Positions 44,233 through 55,148 of a DNA stretch of 64,000 bases are shown here, piece after piece (positions within the stretch are counted from its first letter, which is position 1; each line of letters opens with the position of its first letter). The notes below the pieces were generated by a model. It searched no databases and was not told the origin of the DNA. It saw only the letters and a program-made list of their open reading frames with translations. The position numbers were made by a program, and so were the translations under genes. This DNA is from Rhodobacter sp. Har01 (lineage in GTDB: Bacteria; Pseudomonadota; Alphaproteobacteria; Rhodobacterales; Rhodobacteraceae), in NCBI RefSeq assembly GCF_020564565.1, contig NZ_JAJCTD010000004.1:1-64000 (forward strand), written 5' to 3'.

Positions 44233-45063
44233 TCAGTTCAGCGGCGGGGCCGGATACAGCCCCGCCGGCATCGGCGCCAGCCAAGCCAGCCAGACCTGTG
44301 CCGAAGCGCCGTCTTCACTTTCCTGATCGACTGAGACCGACAGGATGCGGCACTGCGGCAGCTCTGCCCCGTCCTTCTGGCAAAGGTCCTGTGCGGCCTT
44401 GGCAAAACCGTCAAGCACGGTCGAACCGGCGAGCGCCGCCCCGTCCGTCTCGGGCACCACGGTCACGGACTCCTCGCGCAGCACGACGGCGGAAAGGTCG
44501 GGCAGCGGAGTCGCGGACGGCGCCAGGGCATAGGCGACCACGATCTGGAATTCGGCCGTCCCCGCGGCGGCATCGACGCTGCCTTCCTCGACCCCGGCCG
44601 ACACCATCTCGCAGCGCGCAGCGAAGCCTTGCAGCAGAGCGGCACATTCCCGGTCGGCCAGAACCTGGGCGCGGATGTCCGCAAAGGCCTCCAGGAACGG
44701 CGTGCCCGGCAGTTGTTCGCCTTCAGAAAGCAGGTCGCTCAGCGGCGCGCGCCTTATGACAGTGGCCAGCCGTCGCTCGACAAGCCGGTCCTGTGCCAGA
44801 TAGGCCGCCACGGTGGGCCGGTCGACCAGACCACCGCCGGGCGTGATCAGCCAGTTCTGTGCCGGCTCGGGCTGCGCGGCAGGCGTGGCGGCGCCTTGGT
44901 CCTGCGCGGCCACCGGCTCTGCTTCCGCTTCCCCGGCGTCTTCTGCACCGCGAAGAAAAGCCAGAGGCTCGATCCCGCGGCTTTCCAGAACCTGCCAGCC
45001 GGCAGCGCCGCCCGCCAGCAAGACCAGCGCAATGCCCAGGAACAGGATGATCCGCACCAGCAT
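44233..45063 (-). CDS. Single-span envelope protein of unknown function
   Basis: A 276-residue protein anchored by one N-terminal span (about residues 4-22), followed by an acidic, Ala-rich linker (about 40-68) and a soluble domain of about 200 residues with several Cys (RECAALL, AARCEM, QDLCQ, PQCRIL) that could form periplasmic disulphides. I do not recognise the family. Its ATG overlaps the stop of the next upstream gene (TGATG), so the two are coupled and probably interact. Confidence 0.65.
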   Translation of the reverse strand: MLVRIILFLGIALVLLAGGAAGWQVLESRGIEPLAFLRGAEDAGEAEAEPVAAQDQGAATPAAQPEPAQNWLITPGGGLVDRPTVAAYLAQDRLVERRLATVIRRAPLSDLLSEGEQLPGTPFLEAFADIRAQVLADRECAALLQGFAARCEMVSAGVEEGSVDAAAGTAEFQIVVAYALAPSATPLPDLSAVVLREESVTVVPETDGAALAGSTVLDGFAKAAQDLCQKDGAELPQCRILSVSVDQESEDGASAQVWLAWLAPMPAGLYPAPPLN

Positions 45064-46247
45064 CAGAACTTCACTCCCGGCTTCAGGTTCTTCAGGTCGC
45101 CCCAGGCAAAGGCGGTGGCGATGGCCTCGACCTTCGAGGCGAAATCGGCGCCCTCGGCCTCAAGGCCCGGATGGTGGACATACTGGTCGACCGTCATGCG
45201 CACGGTGGCGCCGGCGTAGGGCGTCCAGACGGCGCGCGCCTCGGGCGTGGCGGGCACCGGGCCGGCAAGGGCCAGCGTGCCCTCGTCCCAGCCGCCGATC
45301 AGCGTCTCTGCCGCACCGGCGCCGAACATCGCCCGGAAGGCGGCGTCCCACTCGGCCTCCAAGCGGGCGAATTCGGCCAAGCGGGTTTCAAGCTCCTCGC
45401 CCTGAATCGCGCCGTTCTCGACCGACTGGAAGAACAGGTGATTGGGGTTCAGCGGATAGAACGGACGCAATCCGCAGGCCTCCATCTCGGCGTCCCGCAT
45501 CACTTCGACCGGCACGCCTTCGGGCAGGTTCGCAACGCCCGCCTGCTCGCCTCCCAGCAGCACCACGCGCTCAAGCTTGGCACCCGGGGCCAGATGCAGG
45601 TTCAGAATGCGCAGCCCCTGGGGCACCTCCAGCACCAGATAGACGGGCCTTTCCGTCTCGGTCACCGCCACGTCGTAGGCGGTGAAGACCACCCCGGCCA
45701 GAAGGGGTTTGCGCTTGGTGCCGGTCGTCCGCAGGGTCCGGGCGAAGGCTTGTGCTGCCGCGGCCAGATCCGCGTCGTCATAGGTCGCCAGATCCAGCGG
45801 GATGCTGGACGAGACGCTGGCCCGGACATGCGCCAGGAAGGCCGTCGCCGAGGGCGGCGTCGGCGCGCAGCCGGCCAGCGGCTCAAGCGTTTCCGCCTTT
45901 GCCGCAGCCTCTCCGTTTCCGCGTTTGCGATAGTCTGCGAAGGCTGCGTCGATGAACACCGCACCACCGCCCGCCGCCGCGGCGATCGGTCCGTTCGCTT
46001 CCCAGCCTTCCGAGGTATCGGACAGATAGTCCAACGGGTTGCTTGAGGCATCGCCACCACCGTCCGGGCTGCCCGCCCAGCCACCATCGGCCGAGACCAT
46101 GCCCGGCTCGCCGCCGAAGGTTTCAAGCCAGACGATGGCGCTTTCCGGCAGCACCTTCTCGAACACCCGCGGCCCGCCGGCGACCAAAGCCAGCATCGCC
46201 AGCATGATCAAGCCGACAATCGCCAAACTGACCGGACCACGAACCAT
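45063..46247 (-). CDS. Single-span envelope protein of unknown function
   Basis: A 394-residue protein with one N-terminal span (about residues 7-25), a Gly/Ser/Asp-rich linker (about 50-85) and a large soluble domain probably facing the periplasm. Segments such as RPVYLVLEVPQGLRILNLHL and FYPLNPNHLFFQSVENGAI look like a compact beta-rich fold. No family is recognised. Topology and coupling with the 276-residue partner downstream suggest an envelope pair; no enzymatic motif is seen. Confidence 0.65.
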   Translation of the reverse strand: MVRGPVSLAIVGLIMLAMLALVAGGPRVFEKVLPESAIVWLETFGGEPGMVSADGGWAGSPDGGGDASSNPLDYLSDTSEGWEANGPIAAAAGGGAVFIDAAFADYRKRGNGEAAAKAETLEPLAGCAPTPPSATAFLAHVRASVSSSIPLDLATYDDADLAAAAQAFARTLRTTGTKRKPLLAGVVFTAYDVAVTETERPVYLVLEVPQGLRILNLHLAPGAKLERVVLLGGEQAGVANLPEGVPVEVMRDAEMEACGLRPFYPLNPNHLFFQSVENGAIQGEELETRLAEFARLEAEWDAAFRAMFGAGAAETLIGGWDEGTLALAGPVPATPEARAVWTPYAGATVRMTVDQYVHHPGLEAEGADFASKVEAIATAFAWGDLKNLKPGVKF

Positions 46248-46356
46248 CGGCTACCCCCGCCTACACCTGCGCCTTTGGCGGGGGGATACGCAGGGATTGG
46301 GGCAGAAACGGGCCGGAATGACGATGCTTTGGGGGAAATCCCGGCCCACGGCAGGA

Positions 46357-47073
46357 TTACGGCGCGATTTCGTAGACGATGGTCACGCTGGCCGAATAGC
46401 TGACTTCGCCCTGCTGCACCGGCACCGCGGCCATGGCCGTCTCGGCCTTGTACATCGGGATCGGTGCGCCGTAGCCGCCGCCCTCGCTGATGCTCATCAC
46501 CCGACCCAGCGATACACCGGCGGCGGCAGCGATAAGCTCGGCCTTGCCACGCGCATCCAGCACCGCGGCCTTGCGCGCCTCGTCCATCGCCGGGCGCGGG
46601 TCGGCCAGGCCGAAGCTCAAGCCGTTCAAGGTGTTGGCCCCGTCGGCCACGGCCGCATCCAGAATCTGGCCGAGCCCGCCCAGGGCGCGGATGCGGACTG
46701 TCAGGATGTTCGACGCGGTATAGCCGGAGATCTCGCCGTTGTAGGAACTGCTCTTGCTGTTGTCCCAGTTGGGATTGACCGACAGGCCGGTGGTCTGCAG
46801 GTCGCGGTCCTCGATTCCGGCGGCCTTCAGCCGGTCGATCACCGCCTGCATCGCTGCCGAATTGCCGTCCAGTGCGGCCGCGGCGGTCTCGCCCACCGTG
46901 GTCACGCCAATCGACAGCGTCGCCAGGTCCGGCACCGCCTCGGTGCTGGCTTCACCGGTGATGGTAATTGTCGCGGGCGGTGCGGCGGTTTCGGCCGCCG
47001 CCGCAAGCGGAGCCAGCGGCAGGGCCAGCGCCAACGCCAGGCCAGCCGGGAAACGGATCGGGGGGATGCGCAT
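46357..47073 (-). CDS. SIMPL domain (DUF541) periplasmic protein
   Basis: A 238-residue exported protein. A signal peptide ends near residue 26 (PLAAAAETAA), then the SIMPL domain begins with ITITGEASTEAVPDLATLSI and ends VSYSASVTIVYE. The family forms large ring-like assemblies in some species and is linked to oxidative-stress tolerance, but no clear activity is known. GGAG precedes the ATG. It is divergent from the large Pro/Ala-rich protein gene. Confidence 0.85.
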   Translation of the reverse strand: MRIPPIRFPAGLALALALPLAPLAAAAETAAPPATITITGEASTEAVPDLATLSIGVTTVGETAAAALDGNSAAMQAVIDRLKAAGIEDRDLQTTGLSVNPNWDNSKSSSYNGEISGYTASNILTVRIRALGGLGQILDAAVADGANTLNGLSFGLADPRPAMDEARKAAVLDARGKAELIAAAAGVSLGRVMSISEGGGYGAPIPMYKAETAMAAVPVQQGEVSYSASVTIVYEIAP

Positions 47074-47246
47074 CAGGGGTCTCCTTTGCTTTGCCGCAAC
47101 CTTTCTCCGCTATGACGCTGTCCACAAGACAATCCTTGGGCAGATCACGGGCGTTTTCCTTCCTTTCGGCAAAATCCTGCTGTAGAAGAGGAATTGGTCC
47201 GAGGGGTGCGTTTCCGGGCCCCAGCCCAATATGCTAGATGCGCGGC

Positions 47247-50200
47247 ATGAAACCGAATTTCGCCCTGAACTTCACCGACACCAGCATCTCGCTTCTGCAC
47301 CGCACCGCGAAGGGTTGGGTCCAGGTCGGCGAGACTCCGTTCGACGCCCCCGACCTGGATGAGGCGCTGGACTACCTCCGCAACACGGCCCTCGGCATGG
47401 CGCCCGGCGGGTTCTCCAGCAAGCTGGTAATCCCGAATTCTCAGTTGCTTTACGCCGAAATCGAGGCCCCGGGACCCTCGGAGGAGGAACGTCGCGCCCA
47501 GATCGTCGCCGCGCTTGAGACGCGCACTTCGCTCAAGGCCGACGAGATGGTGTTCGACTGGTCGGGCAAGGGCAAGACGGTCAAGGTGGTCGCCGTTGAC
47601 CGAAATACCCTGACCGAGGCCGAGGCGTTCGCCACCCAGCACCGATTCGATCCGGTCTCGTTCGTGGCGATCCCAGAGCCCGGCAGCTTCACGGGCGAGC
47701 CCTGGTTCGGTCCGGCCGGCGCCGCCGCCGCGTTGCCCGCCGACAAGGCCGCCGCGCTGCGCGACAAGTCCACGATCAGCATCCTCGACGCCCCCAAAGG
47801 CGCGCGCAAGCCGGCCCGGGCCAGCCTGCCCGAAGCCGCGGCCGAAGCCCAAGCCGATCTGACGCCCGAGGAACCTTCGCCTTTCACGCCCGAGGAACCT
47901 TCGCCAACGTCCGGACCCGTGATCGGGACCGCGATGACGGCAGCCCCGCTGGCCGACGAAGCGCCGTTGCCGCCCGTGCCGCCGCGGGACATCCCTGATG
48001 CCGCGCCCTCCGCCTTGCCTGAGGCCGCGCCCGAGGCCGACGCCCCCCGCGTTGCCGGCAACGACGCCTGGCCCGAGACCGAGGGTCCGCGATCCCCGCC
48101 CGAGGACCTGTTGTCCAGTCTCCGGGCCGAAGCAGGACCGGACGCCGCACCGCAGCCGCCGGCCTTCCGTGCCTCGGGCGACGATAACATCCTGCCGAGG
48201 TCGGACGGGCTGCCGCCGCTGGTTTCGGCCCCTCCGGCGGCCGCCGAGGTGGACGAGGCGCCCTTTGCCCATGTGACAGATCCGATGGCCTTCCCCGAGG
48301 CCGAGGACGACATCGCGCCGCCGCCGTCCACGGCTGCGGTGCGCGCGGATGCGCGGCCCTCGGTACTGGATGCGCCGCCCGAGACCGACCTGCCACCCGC
48401 GCCTTCGGCGGCAGCGATGATGGCTTTTGCCAGCCGCCGCGCCGGCGAGACCGAGCCGGATTCCGCGCCCCGCGTGGCCCCGCCGCTTGGCGCCGCCACG
48501 CGCCCCGATGCGGCTACCCTGGCCCGCGCGGCGCGCGGCAAGCCGGTGGAAGATCTGCCACCGATGCCGCGCCCGCCGCAGGCCGGCGCGCGGCCGGCCA
48601 TTCCCGGCGCCAAGTCGACCGCGTTGCGCGGCCCGACGGCGCTGGTAACGGCACCGTCGATTCCCGGCACGCGCAGGGTCAAGGCCAAGCCGCAGCCCCA
48701 GTTCAACGTCACCGGTTCTGGCGCTGCCTTGCAGACGGCCGCCTCACCAGCCGATGCGGCCCGCTCGCTGGGGCGCAGCCCGTTTGCCGGCCGCCCGGCC
48801 CAGCGCGGCAGGCTGCGCCACCTGGGTCTGGTTCTCACCGTTATCCTGCTGGTCTGCCTGGCCCTGGTGGCCGCCTGGTCGTCGTTCTACCTCACGTCCC
48901 GCGACCCCGAGCCGGCCGAAACGGGCGTGGCAACCGGAACCACGACGCCCGCGGTCGAGGACGAGATGCTGGCCGATGGCGAAGATCCCGCCGCTCTGGC
49001 CACAGGGGACGACGTTCTGGCGCTTGCCGAACCGGCGGTGGACCCGGCGGCCGAAGCCGAGACCACCGTCGAAGCCGACATGGAAGCTGCCGATGGTGCG
49101 GACGCAACACCCGCTCCCTTGCCCGAACCCGCGCCCGAGACCGGCGCAGGAACGGGGGATGGACCGGTCGCCAGCGCCCTGCTTGACCAGCAAGACGAGA
49201 TCTTCCTGGCCGCAAACGACGCGCCGCCGCCGGCCTTCGACGCCCTTGCCCTGCCGCTCGTCGATGCCACGGCCGACAACCTGCCGGCGCCACCGATGCC
49301 ACCGCCGGCTTTCGGCACGGTTTACCGCTTCGATGCAAACGGCCTGCTCGTACCAACGCCCGATGGGATTCTCAGTCCCGAGGGCGTTCTGCTTTATGCC
49401 GGCAAGCCGCCGCTGGTGCCGCCGGTGCGCAGCGCCGTGGCCGAGGCGGCTGCGACCGAGGCGCGCTCGGCCGTCGCCCCTGCCCCGGATGCGGCGGCCC
49501 AGGGCACAGCGCTGGTTGAAGGCTTGCCCCTGCCCGCTGCGGACGTCGAAACGGCGGACGGTGCAGCCCCGGCGGCCGAAGCCGCCGCTGAAGCCGCACC
49601 GCCGGCTGCCCAGCCGAACCCCGACCTCGCCGATCGGCGCCCGCGCGCCAGGCCAGAAAGCCTGCTCCCGGCCAATCCCGACGATGCGGCGCTGGATGCC
49701 GACCCGGCGACCGTTGTCACCAGCCTGCGGCCTCGTGGCCGCCCGGTGACCGTTCTGGCCGCGGGCGAAAAGGCCCGGGCCGAGACCGCAGGCGCCTCGC
49801 TGGCCGCTCCGGCCGATGTGGGCGCATCGGTGACAGCGGCCGCAGCCGCCGCGGCCGATGCCGCGAACCCCTCCCTGCTGTCCATCTCGCGCCGCCCGGC
49901 CGAGAAGCCCAAGGATTTCAGCCGCGCTGTCGAGGCCGCCGTGGCCGCAGCCGTGCGCATGCCCGAGCCGGCGGCCGCTGCCGCGCCGAAGAAGAAATCG
50001 GCCGCGAAGGACGATGGCGCGGCACCCGACCTCAAGCCGGAAGAGCAGGACGAGATCGACCAGCCCGAGGTCGCCGCCAGTGCCTCGCCAAAGATCCCGA
50101 CCAAGGCGAGCGTTGCCAAGCAGGCCACCTTCACCAACGCGATCAACCTGTCGAAGACCAACCTGATCGGCGTCTACGGCACCCCGTCCAAGCGCTATGC

Positions 50201-50345
50201 GTTGATCCGCCTGTCGACCGGCAAGTACAAGAAGGTCAAGGTCGGCGACCGCATCGACGGCGGCACGGTGCAGGCGATCACCCAGTCCGAGGTGCGCTAC
50301 CAGAAGGGCGGCCGTCTGGTCACGCTGAAAATGCCCAAGGGCTAG
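47247..50345 (+). CDS. Large Pro/Ala-rich single-span protein with GspC/PilP-like tail
   Basis: A 1032-residue protein. Residues about 1-150 form an N-terminal domain (KPNFALNFTDTSISLLHRT start) that could be an ATPase-like or PilM-like fold. About 160-520 is low-complexity Pro/Ala/Glu. One membrane span lies near 530-550 (LVLTVILLVCLALVAAW). More Pro/Ala linker follows, then a C-terminal domain of about 70 residues (NLIGVYGTPSKRYALIRLS) resembling the pilotin/HR domain of GspC or PilP. Homologs in this family are often misnamed initiation factor 2 because of composition. A role in a trans-envelope machine is inferred. ATG 47247 gives the conserved MKPNFAL start. Confidence 0.7.
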   Translation: MKPNFALNFTDTSISLLHRTAKGWVQVGETPFDAPDLDEALDYLRNTALGMAPGGFSSKLVIPNSQLLYAEIEAPGPSEEERRAQIVAALETRTSLKADEMVFDWSGKGKTVKVVAVDRNTLTEAEAFATQHRFDPVSFVAIPEPGSFTGEPWFGPAGAAAALPADKAAALRDKSTISILDAPKGARKPARASLPEAAAEAQADLTPEEPSPFTPEEPSPTSGPVIGTAMTAAPLADEAPLPPVPPRDIPDAAPSALPEAAPEADAPRVAGNDAWPETEGPRSPPEDLLSSLRAEAGPDAAPQPPAFRASGDDNILPRSDGLPPLVSAPPAAAEVDEAPFAHVTDPMAFPEAEDDIAPPPSTAAVRADARPSVLDAPPETDLPPAPSAAAMMAFASRRAGETEPDSAPRVAPPLGAATRPDAATLARAARGKPVEDLPPMPRPPQAGARPAIPGAKSTALRGPTALVTAPSIPGTRRVKAKPQPQFNVTGSGAALQTAASPADAARSLGRSPFAGRPAQRGRLRHLGLVLTVILLVCLALVAAWSSFYLTSRDPEPAETGVATGTTTPAVEDEMLADGEDPAALATGDDVLALAEPAVDPAAEAETTVEADMEAADGADATPAPLPEPAPETGAGTGDGPVASALLDQQDEIFLAANDAPPPAFDALALPLVDATADNLPAPPMPPPAFGTVYRFDANGLLVPTPDGILSPEGVLLYAGKPPLVPPVRSAVAEAAATEARSAVAPAPDAAAQGTALVEGLPLPAADVETADGAAPAAEAAAEAAPPAAQPNPDLADRRPRARPESLLPANPDDAALDADPATVVTSLRPRGRPVTVLAAGEKARAETAGASLAAPADVGASVTAAAAAAADAANPSLLSISRRPAEKPKDFSRAVEAAVAAAVRMPEPAAAAAPKKKSAAKDDGAAPDLKPEEQDEIDQPEVAASASPKIPTKASVAKQATFTNAINLSKTNLIGVYGTPSKRYALIRLSTGKYKKVKVGDRIDGGTVQAITQSEVRYQKGGRLVTLKMPKG

Positions 50346-50476
50346 GCCGCTCGGCCGGCAATCAGACGAATCTGCGGCCGCGCGACGACATTCCCTTGCG
50401 TCCCGGAGTGGATTCGACTGCCCATCGCGCCTAGGCTGCGCGAGACACCCCTCAGGCCCCGACATCCCCGCCCGTG

Positions 50477-52492
50477 ATGGAATCCTTCCTCTTCCAGGCC
50501 AGCCTCTATCTTGGCGCCGCCGTGCTGCTGGTGCCGCTGGCGGTGCGCCTGGGCCTGGGCTCGGTGCTGGGCTATCTTGCCGCCGGCATCCTGCTTGGCC
50601 CGGTGTCGGGCCTTGCAGGTGCGGAAAGCCAGGGCCTTCAGCACGTTGCCGAATTCGGCGTGGTGATGATGCTGTTCCTGATTGGGCTGGAACTGGAACC
50701 GCGCATCCTGTGGGACATGCGTCACCGGCTGCTGGGCTTGGGCGGGGCGCAGGTGGTGGCCACCACGGCGGCCATCACCCTGATTCTGGCACTGGTCGGC
50801 CTGGACGTCCGCTCTGCGCTGACCATCGGGCTTCTGTTGTCGCTGTCCTCGACCGCCATCGTGCTGCAGACCCTGGCGGAAAAGAACCTGATGCGCGGCC
50901 CCGGCGGGCGCGCGGCCTTTTCGGTGCTGCTGATGCAGGACATCGCGGTGGTGCCGATCCTGGCCGTTATCCCGCTGCTGGCGCTGCCCGGCATCGTCGG
51001 CCCCACCGCCGATCTTTTCGGCATCGTCAATCCGCAGGATCCGGCGGCCGAATCCGCCCTGCCCGCCGCCGAGCCGTTTCTGACCTTCATCCAGTCGCTG
51101 CCGTCCTATGCCGCCACCCTGATGACCTTGGCCCTGGTCGCTGCCATCATGCTGGCCGGGCACTTCCTGTCGCGTCCGGTGTTCCGCTTTGTCCACGCCT
51201 CGCGCCTGCCCGAGATGTCGACTTTCGTCTCGCTGCTGATCGTTCTGGGCATCGCCTTCCTGATGATGCTGGCCGGCCTGTCACCCGCGCTTGGCACCTT
51301 CGTCGCCGGCGTGGTGCTGGCAAACTCGGAATTCCGCCACCAGATCGAGGCCGACATCCGGCCGTTCAAGGGCCTGTTGCTGGGCCTGTTCTTCACCACC
51401 GTCGGCATCGGCATCGATTTCGACGTTTTCCTCCGCGCACCTGGACTGATCGTTGGTGCGGCACTGGGGCTGATCGCGCTCAAGGCGGCGCTGCTGTTTG
51501 GCCTGGGCATGCTTTCGGGACTGAAAGGCAAGGATCGCTTCCTGTTCAGCCTGGCGCTGGCGCAAAGCGGCGAGTTCGGTTTCCTGATCGTCGGTTTCGC
51601 CCGCAGCGAAGGCGCCCTCAGCCTGGGCACCGGCCAGGTGGTGATGCTGGTCATCAGCCTTTCCATGCTGGTGACACCGCTGCTGTTCCTGCTTTACGAT
51701 CTGATCGCCCGGCAGATCGTTCCTGGCGGTCCCGCGCGCAAGCCGGATGCCATTGACCAGACCGGCCGCGTGCTGATCGCCGGCATCGGCCGCTTCGGCC
51801 AGGTGGTGAACCGGCTGGTGCGCTCCTCCGGGGTGTCGACGGTGGTGCTGGATTCCGACATGGCCGTGATCGAGCAGATGCGCCGCTTCGGGGTGAAGGG
51901 ATTCTTCGGCGACCCGTCACGCCCCGAGTTGCTGGAGGCCGCGGGTCTGGCCACGGCAGAGGTGCTGGTGGTGGCGGTCGGCGACCGCGACAACGTGTTG
52001 AAGATCGTCCGCCACGCCCGCAGCCTGCGGCCCGACCTGCACATCGTGGCACGCGCCCGCGACCGGGTGCATGTCTACGAATTGTATCAGGCCGGGGCCA
52101 ATGACATTGTCCGCGAGACCTTCGACTCGTCCGTGAGAGCCGGGCGATATGTGCTTGAGAACATGGGATTTACCGAATACGAGGCGTCGCAGCTTTCGCA
52201 GACCTTCTGGCGCCTCGACCGGGCCGGGATGCGCGACCTTGCATCGCTCTGGGTGCCCGGCCAGCCCAGCCATCTGAACCCGGCCTATGTGGCCCGTGTG
52301 CGCCAGCTGGACGACGAACTGGCCAGCGCCCTGGGGCTTGAACTTGAACAGACCCGCCCCGCCGCCGGGGCCAGCGCCGAGGTGCAGACCGAGACGAAGG
52401 CCAACGCCCCTAGCGCCGCCAGAACGTCGGCAGAAGCAGCACCAGGATCGCCAGCAAGCCCAGCCGGCCCAGGATCATGGCAAGAGTCATGA
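50477..52492 (+). CDS. Monovalent cation:proton antiporter-2 (KefB/KefC type)
   Basis: A 671-residue protein. About twelve membrane spans (residues 1-395) form the CPA2 exchanger, with GYLAAGILLGPVSGL and SPALGTFVAGVVLANSEFRH as family motifs. A cytosolic TrkA-N domain begins with RVLIAGIGRFGQVVNRLV (about 430), binding NAD(H). A Pro/Ala-rich tail ends the chain. It exchanges K+ for H+. The last 83 bases overlap the 3' end of trkH on the other strand, so the tail is probably unstructured. The start is ATG 50477 or the GTG just before it. Confidence 0.88.
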   Translation: MESFLFQASLYLGAAVLLVPLAVRLGLGSVLGYLAAGILLGPVSGLAGAESQGLQHVAEFGVVMMLFLIGLELEPRILWDMRHRLLGLGGAQVVATTAAITLILALVGLDVRSALTIGLLLSLSSTAIVLQTLAEKNLMRGPGGRAAFSVLLMQDIAVVPILAVIPLLALPGIVGPTADLFGIVNPQDPAAESALPAAEPFLTFIQSLPSYAATLMTLALVAAIMLAGHFLSRPVFRFVHASRLPEMSTFVSLLIVLGIAFLMMLAGLSPALGTFVAGVVLANSEFRHQIEADIRPFKGLLLGLFFTTVGIGIDFDVFLRAPGLIVGAALGLIALKAALLFGLGMLSGLKGKDRFLFSLALAQSGEFGFLIVGFARSEGALSLGTGQVVMLVISLSMLVTPLLFLLYDLIARQIVPGGPARKPDAIDQTGRVLIAGIGRFGQVVNRLVRSSGVSTVVLDSDMAVIEQMRRFGVKGFFGDPSRPELLEAAGLATAEVLVVAVGDRDNVLKIVRHARSLRPDLHIVARARDRVHVYELYQAGANDIVRETFDSSVRAGRYVLENMGFTEYEASQLSQTFWRLDRAGMRDLASLWVPGQPSHLNPAYVARVRQLDDELASALGLELEQTRPAAGASAEVQTETKANAPSAARTSAEAAPGSPASPAGPGSWQES

Positions 52493-53858
52493 TCAGGATC
52501 GCGCCATCGGGAAAGTCGATGAAGGTGCCGGTCCGCGCCACCAGCGGGCCAAAGCCGTAGCCGACATTGCCCAGCGTCGTCCAGACCGCGAACAGCGCCG
52601 ATTCCAGGTCCACCCCCAGGAGACTCATTGCCACGCTGAGAACGCCCAGGATGACGATGAAGCTTGAGATGAACATGATCAGCGCGTGGATCACGTCCTC
52701 TTCCACCGTCCGGCCGTCGTATTTCACCGGATCCACCGCCGAGGGGTTGGTGATCTGCCGCACTTGCCGGCGGACCACCGCCATCGCCACCTGCACCCGA
52801 AAAACCGACAGGCCCGCTGCCGATGACCCCGAACAGGCGCCGCAGACGCCGATGACGAAGGCCACGATCAGCATCAGCCCGCCCCAGCCGGGGAAACTGC
52901 CGGAAAAGAACCCGGTCGAGGACATGATCGAGGTCAGGTTGAACAGGCTTTCACGGAACGCCGGCTCGACGGCCATGTCCGAGGTCAGCACCCGCCAGAC
53001 CGTGACGATCAGCACCGCCGTCAGCAGCCAGCGCGCATAGGCCCGCACCTGGCTGTCTCTCCACAACGGCGTGGCCTGGCCATTGAGCAACTGCACGTAT
53101 CGGATGTAGGGCAAGCTGGCCAGAAACATGAACAACGCGCCGAAATATTCACCGGCACCCTGAAAGCCCCCGAACGAAGTGTCGTAGGGCGAGAATCCCC
53201 CGGTCGCGATTGTGGCAAAGCCATGCACCACGGCGCCCAGCGGCGGCATCCCGATCGCCGAATAGACTGCGATACAGGCCACCGTCAGGATGGCGTAGAC
53301 ATACAGCAGCTGCCGCGCGATGTCGGTCGCCCGCGGCAGCGCCTTGCCAAAGGTGTCGAACCCTTCGGTGCGAAAGAACTGCATCCCGCCGATCCGCATC
53401 AGCGGCAGGAAGATCATCGCGATGAAGGCGATGCCGAGGCCCCCCAGCCAGTTGGTCATGCCGCGCCACAGGTTCATCCCATCGGGCAACTTGTCCAGAC
53501 CGTAGATCACCGAGGCGCCGGTGGTGGTCAGGCCCGAGGTGGCCTCGAAGAAGGCGTCGATGAAGCGCAGGTGCGGCTCGCCCAGCATGAAGGGCAGGCC
53601 GGCAAAGACCGGCAGCACCGTCCAGATCGCCGCCGTCAGCAGATAGGCCTGCCGCACGTCCAGCTGGGTGGCCAGCGCATTGGTCGTGGCCATCGACACC
53701 GCCGCGCCGACAAAGCCGGTGATGACGGCAGCCTTGGCGATGGCAAAGCCGTTCGGATCGCCGGCGCGCCAGTCGACGATGGCCGGCGCCACCATCAGGA
53801 TGGCCAGGACGATCAGGATTCTTCCGATCACATAGGCGACAGGGCGCAAGTCGATCAT
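52410..53858 (-). CDS. trkH: TrkH family potassium uptake protein
   Basis: A 482-residue K+ transporter subunit with four pore modules. P-loop signatures are seen as ATSGLTTTGASVIYG (about residue 108), ATIATGGFSPYDTSFG (about 222), TSIMSSTGFFSGSFP (about 312) and TLGNVGYGFGP (about 436). It works with a TrkA NAD-binding partner, not found in this window. Its end overlaps the KefB/C-type gene by 83 bp, putting K+ uptake and K+/H+ exchange genes tail to tail. Confidence 0.92.
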   Translation of the reverse strand: MIDLRPVAYVIGRILIVLAILMVAPAIVDWRAGDPNGFAIAKAAVITGFVGAAVSMATTNALATQLDVRQAYLLTAAIWTVLPVFAGLPFMLGEPHLRFIDAFFEATSGLTTTGASVIYGLDKLPDGMNLWRGMTNWLGGLGIAFIAMIFLPLMRIGGMQFFRTEGFDTFGKALPRATDIARQLLYVYAILTVACIAVYSAIGMPPLGAVVHGFATIATGGFSPYDTSFGGFQGAGEYFGALFMFLASLPYIRYVQLLNGQATPLWRDSQVRAYARWLLTAVLIVTVWRVLTSDMAVEPAFRESLFNLTSIMSSTGFFSGSFPGWGGLMLIVAFVIGVCGACSGSSAAGLSVFRVQVAMAVVRRQVRQITNPSAVDPVKYDGRTVEEDVIHALIMFISSFIVILGVLSVAMSLLGVDLESALFAVWTTLGNVGYGFGPLVARTGTFIDFPDGAILIMTLAMILGRLGLLAILVLLLPTFWRR

Positions 53859-53905
53859 GGCCGCAAGGCTTAGGGCCTTGGGCGGGTCAGGTCAAACCCG
53901 CCCCT

Positions 53906-54997
<1,092 letters not shown>

Positions 54998-55148
54998 CAG
55001 GGCGTTCCTTTCGGTTCGGGCAAGCGGTGCTGCCGTCAATTTCCGGAGAGTCTTACGGGCCATCCCCGCCGCCGGATCACTCTGGTCCGCAGCAGGCTGT
55101 TCATCAGATAGGCATTCGCGCCCGAATCACAAGCGCCGTTTGCGACCC

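Noticed and set aside
48744..50465. A 573-codon open frame on the minus strand
   Set aside because: It is antisense to the Pro/Ala-rich protein gene; its Gly/Arg-rich product mirrors the low-complexity linker.
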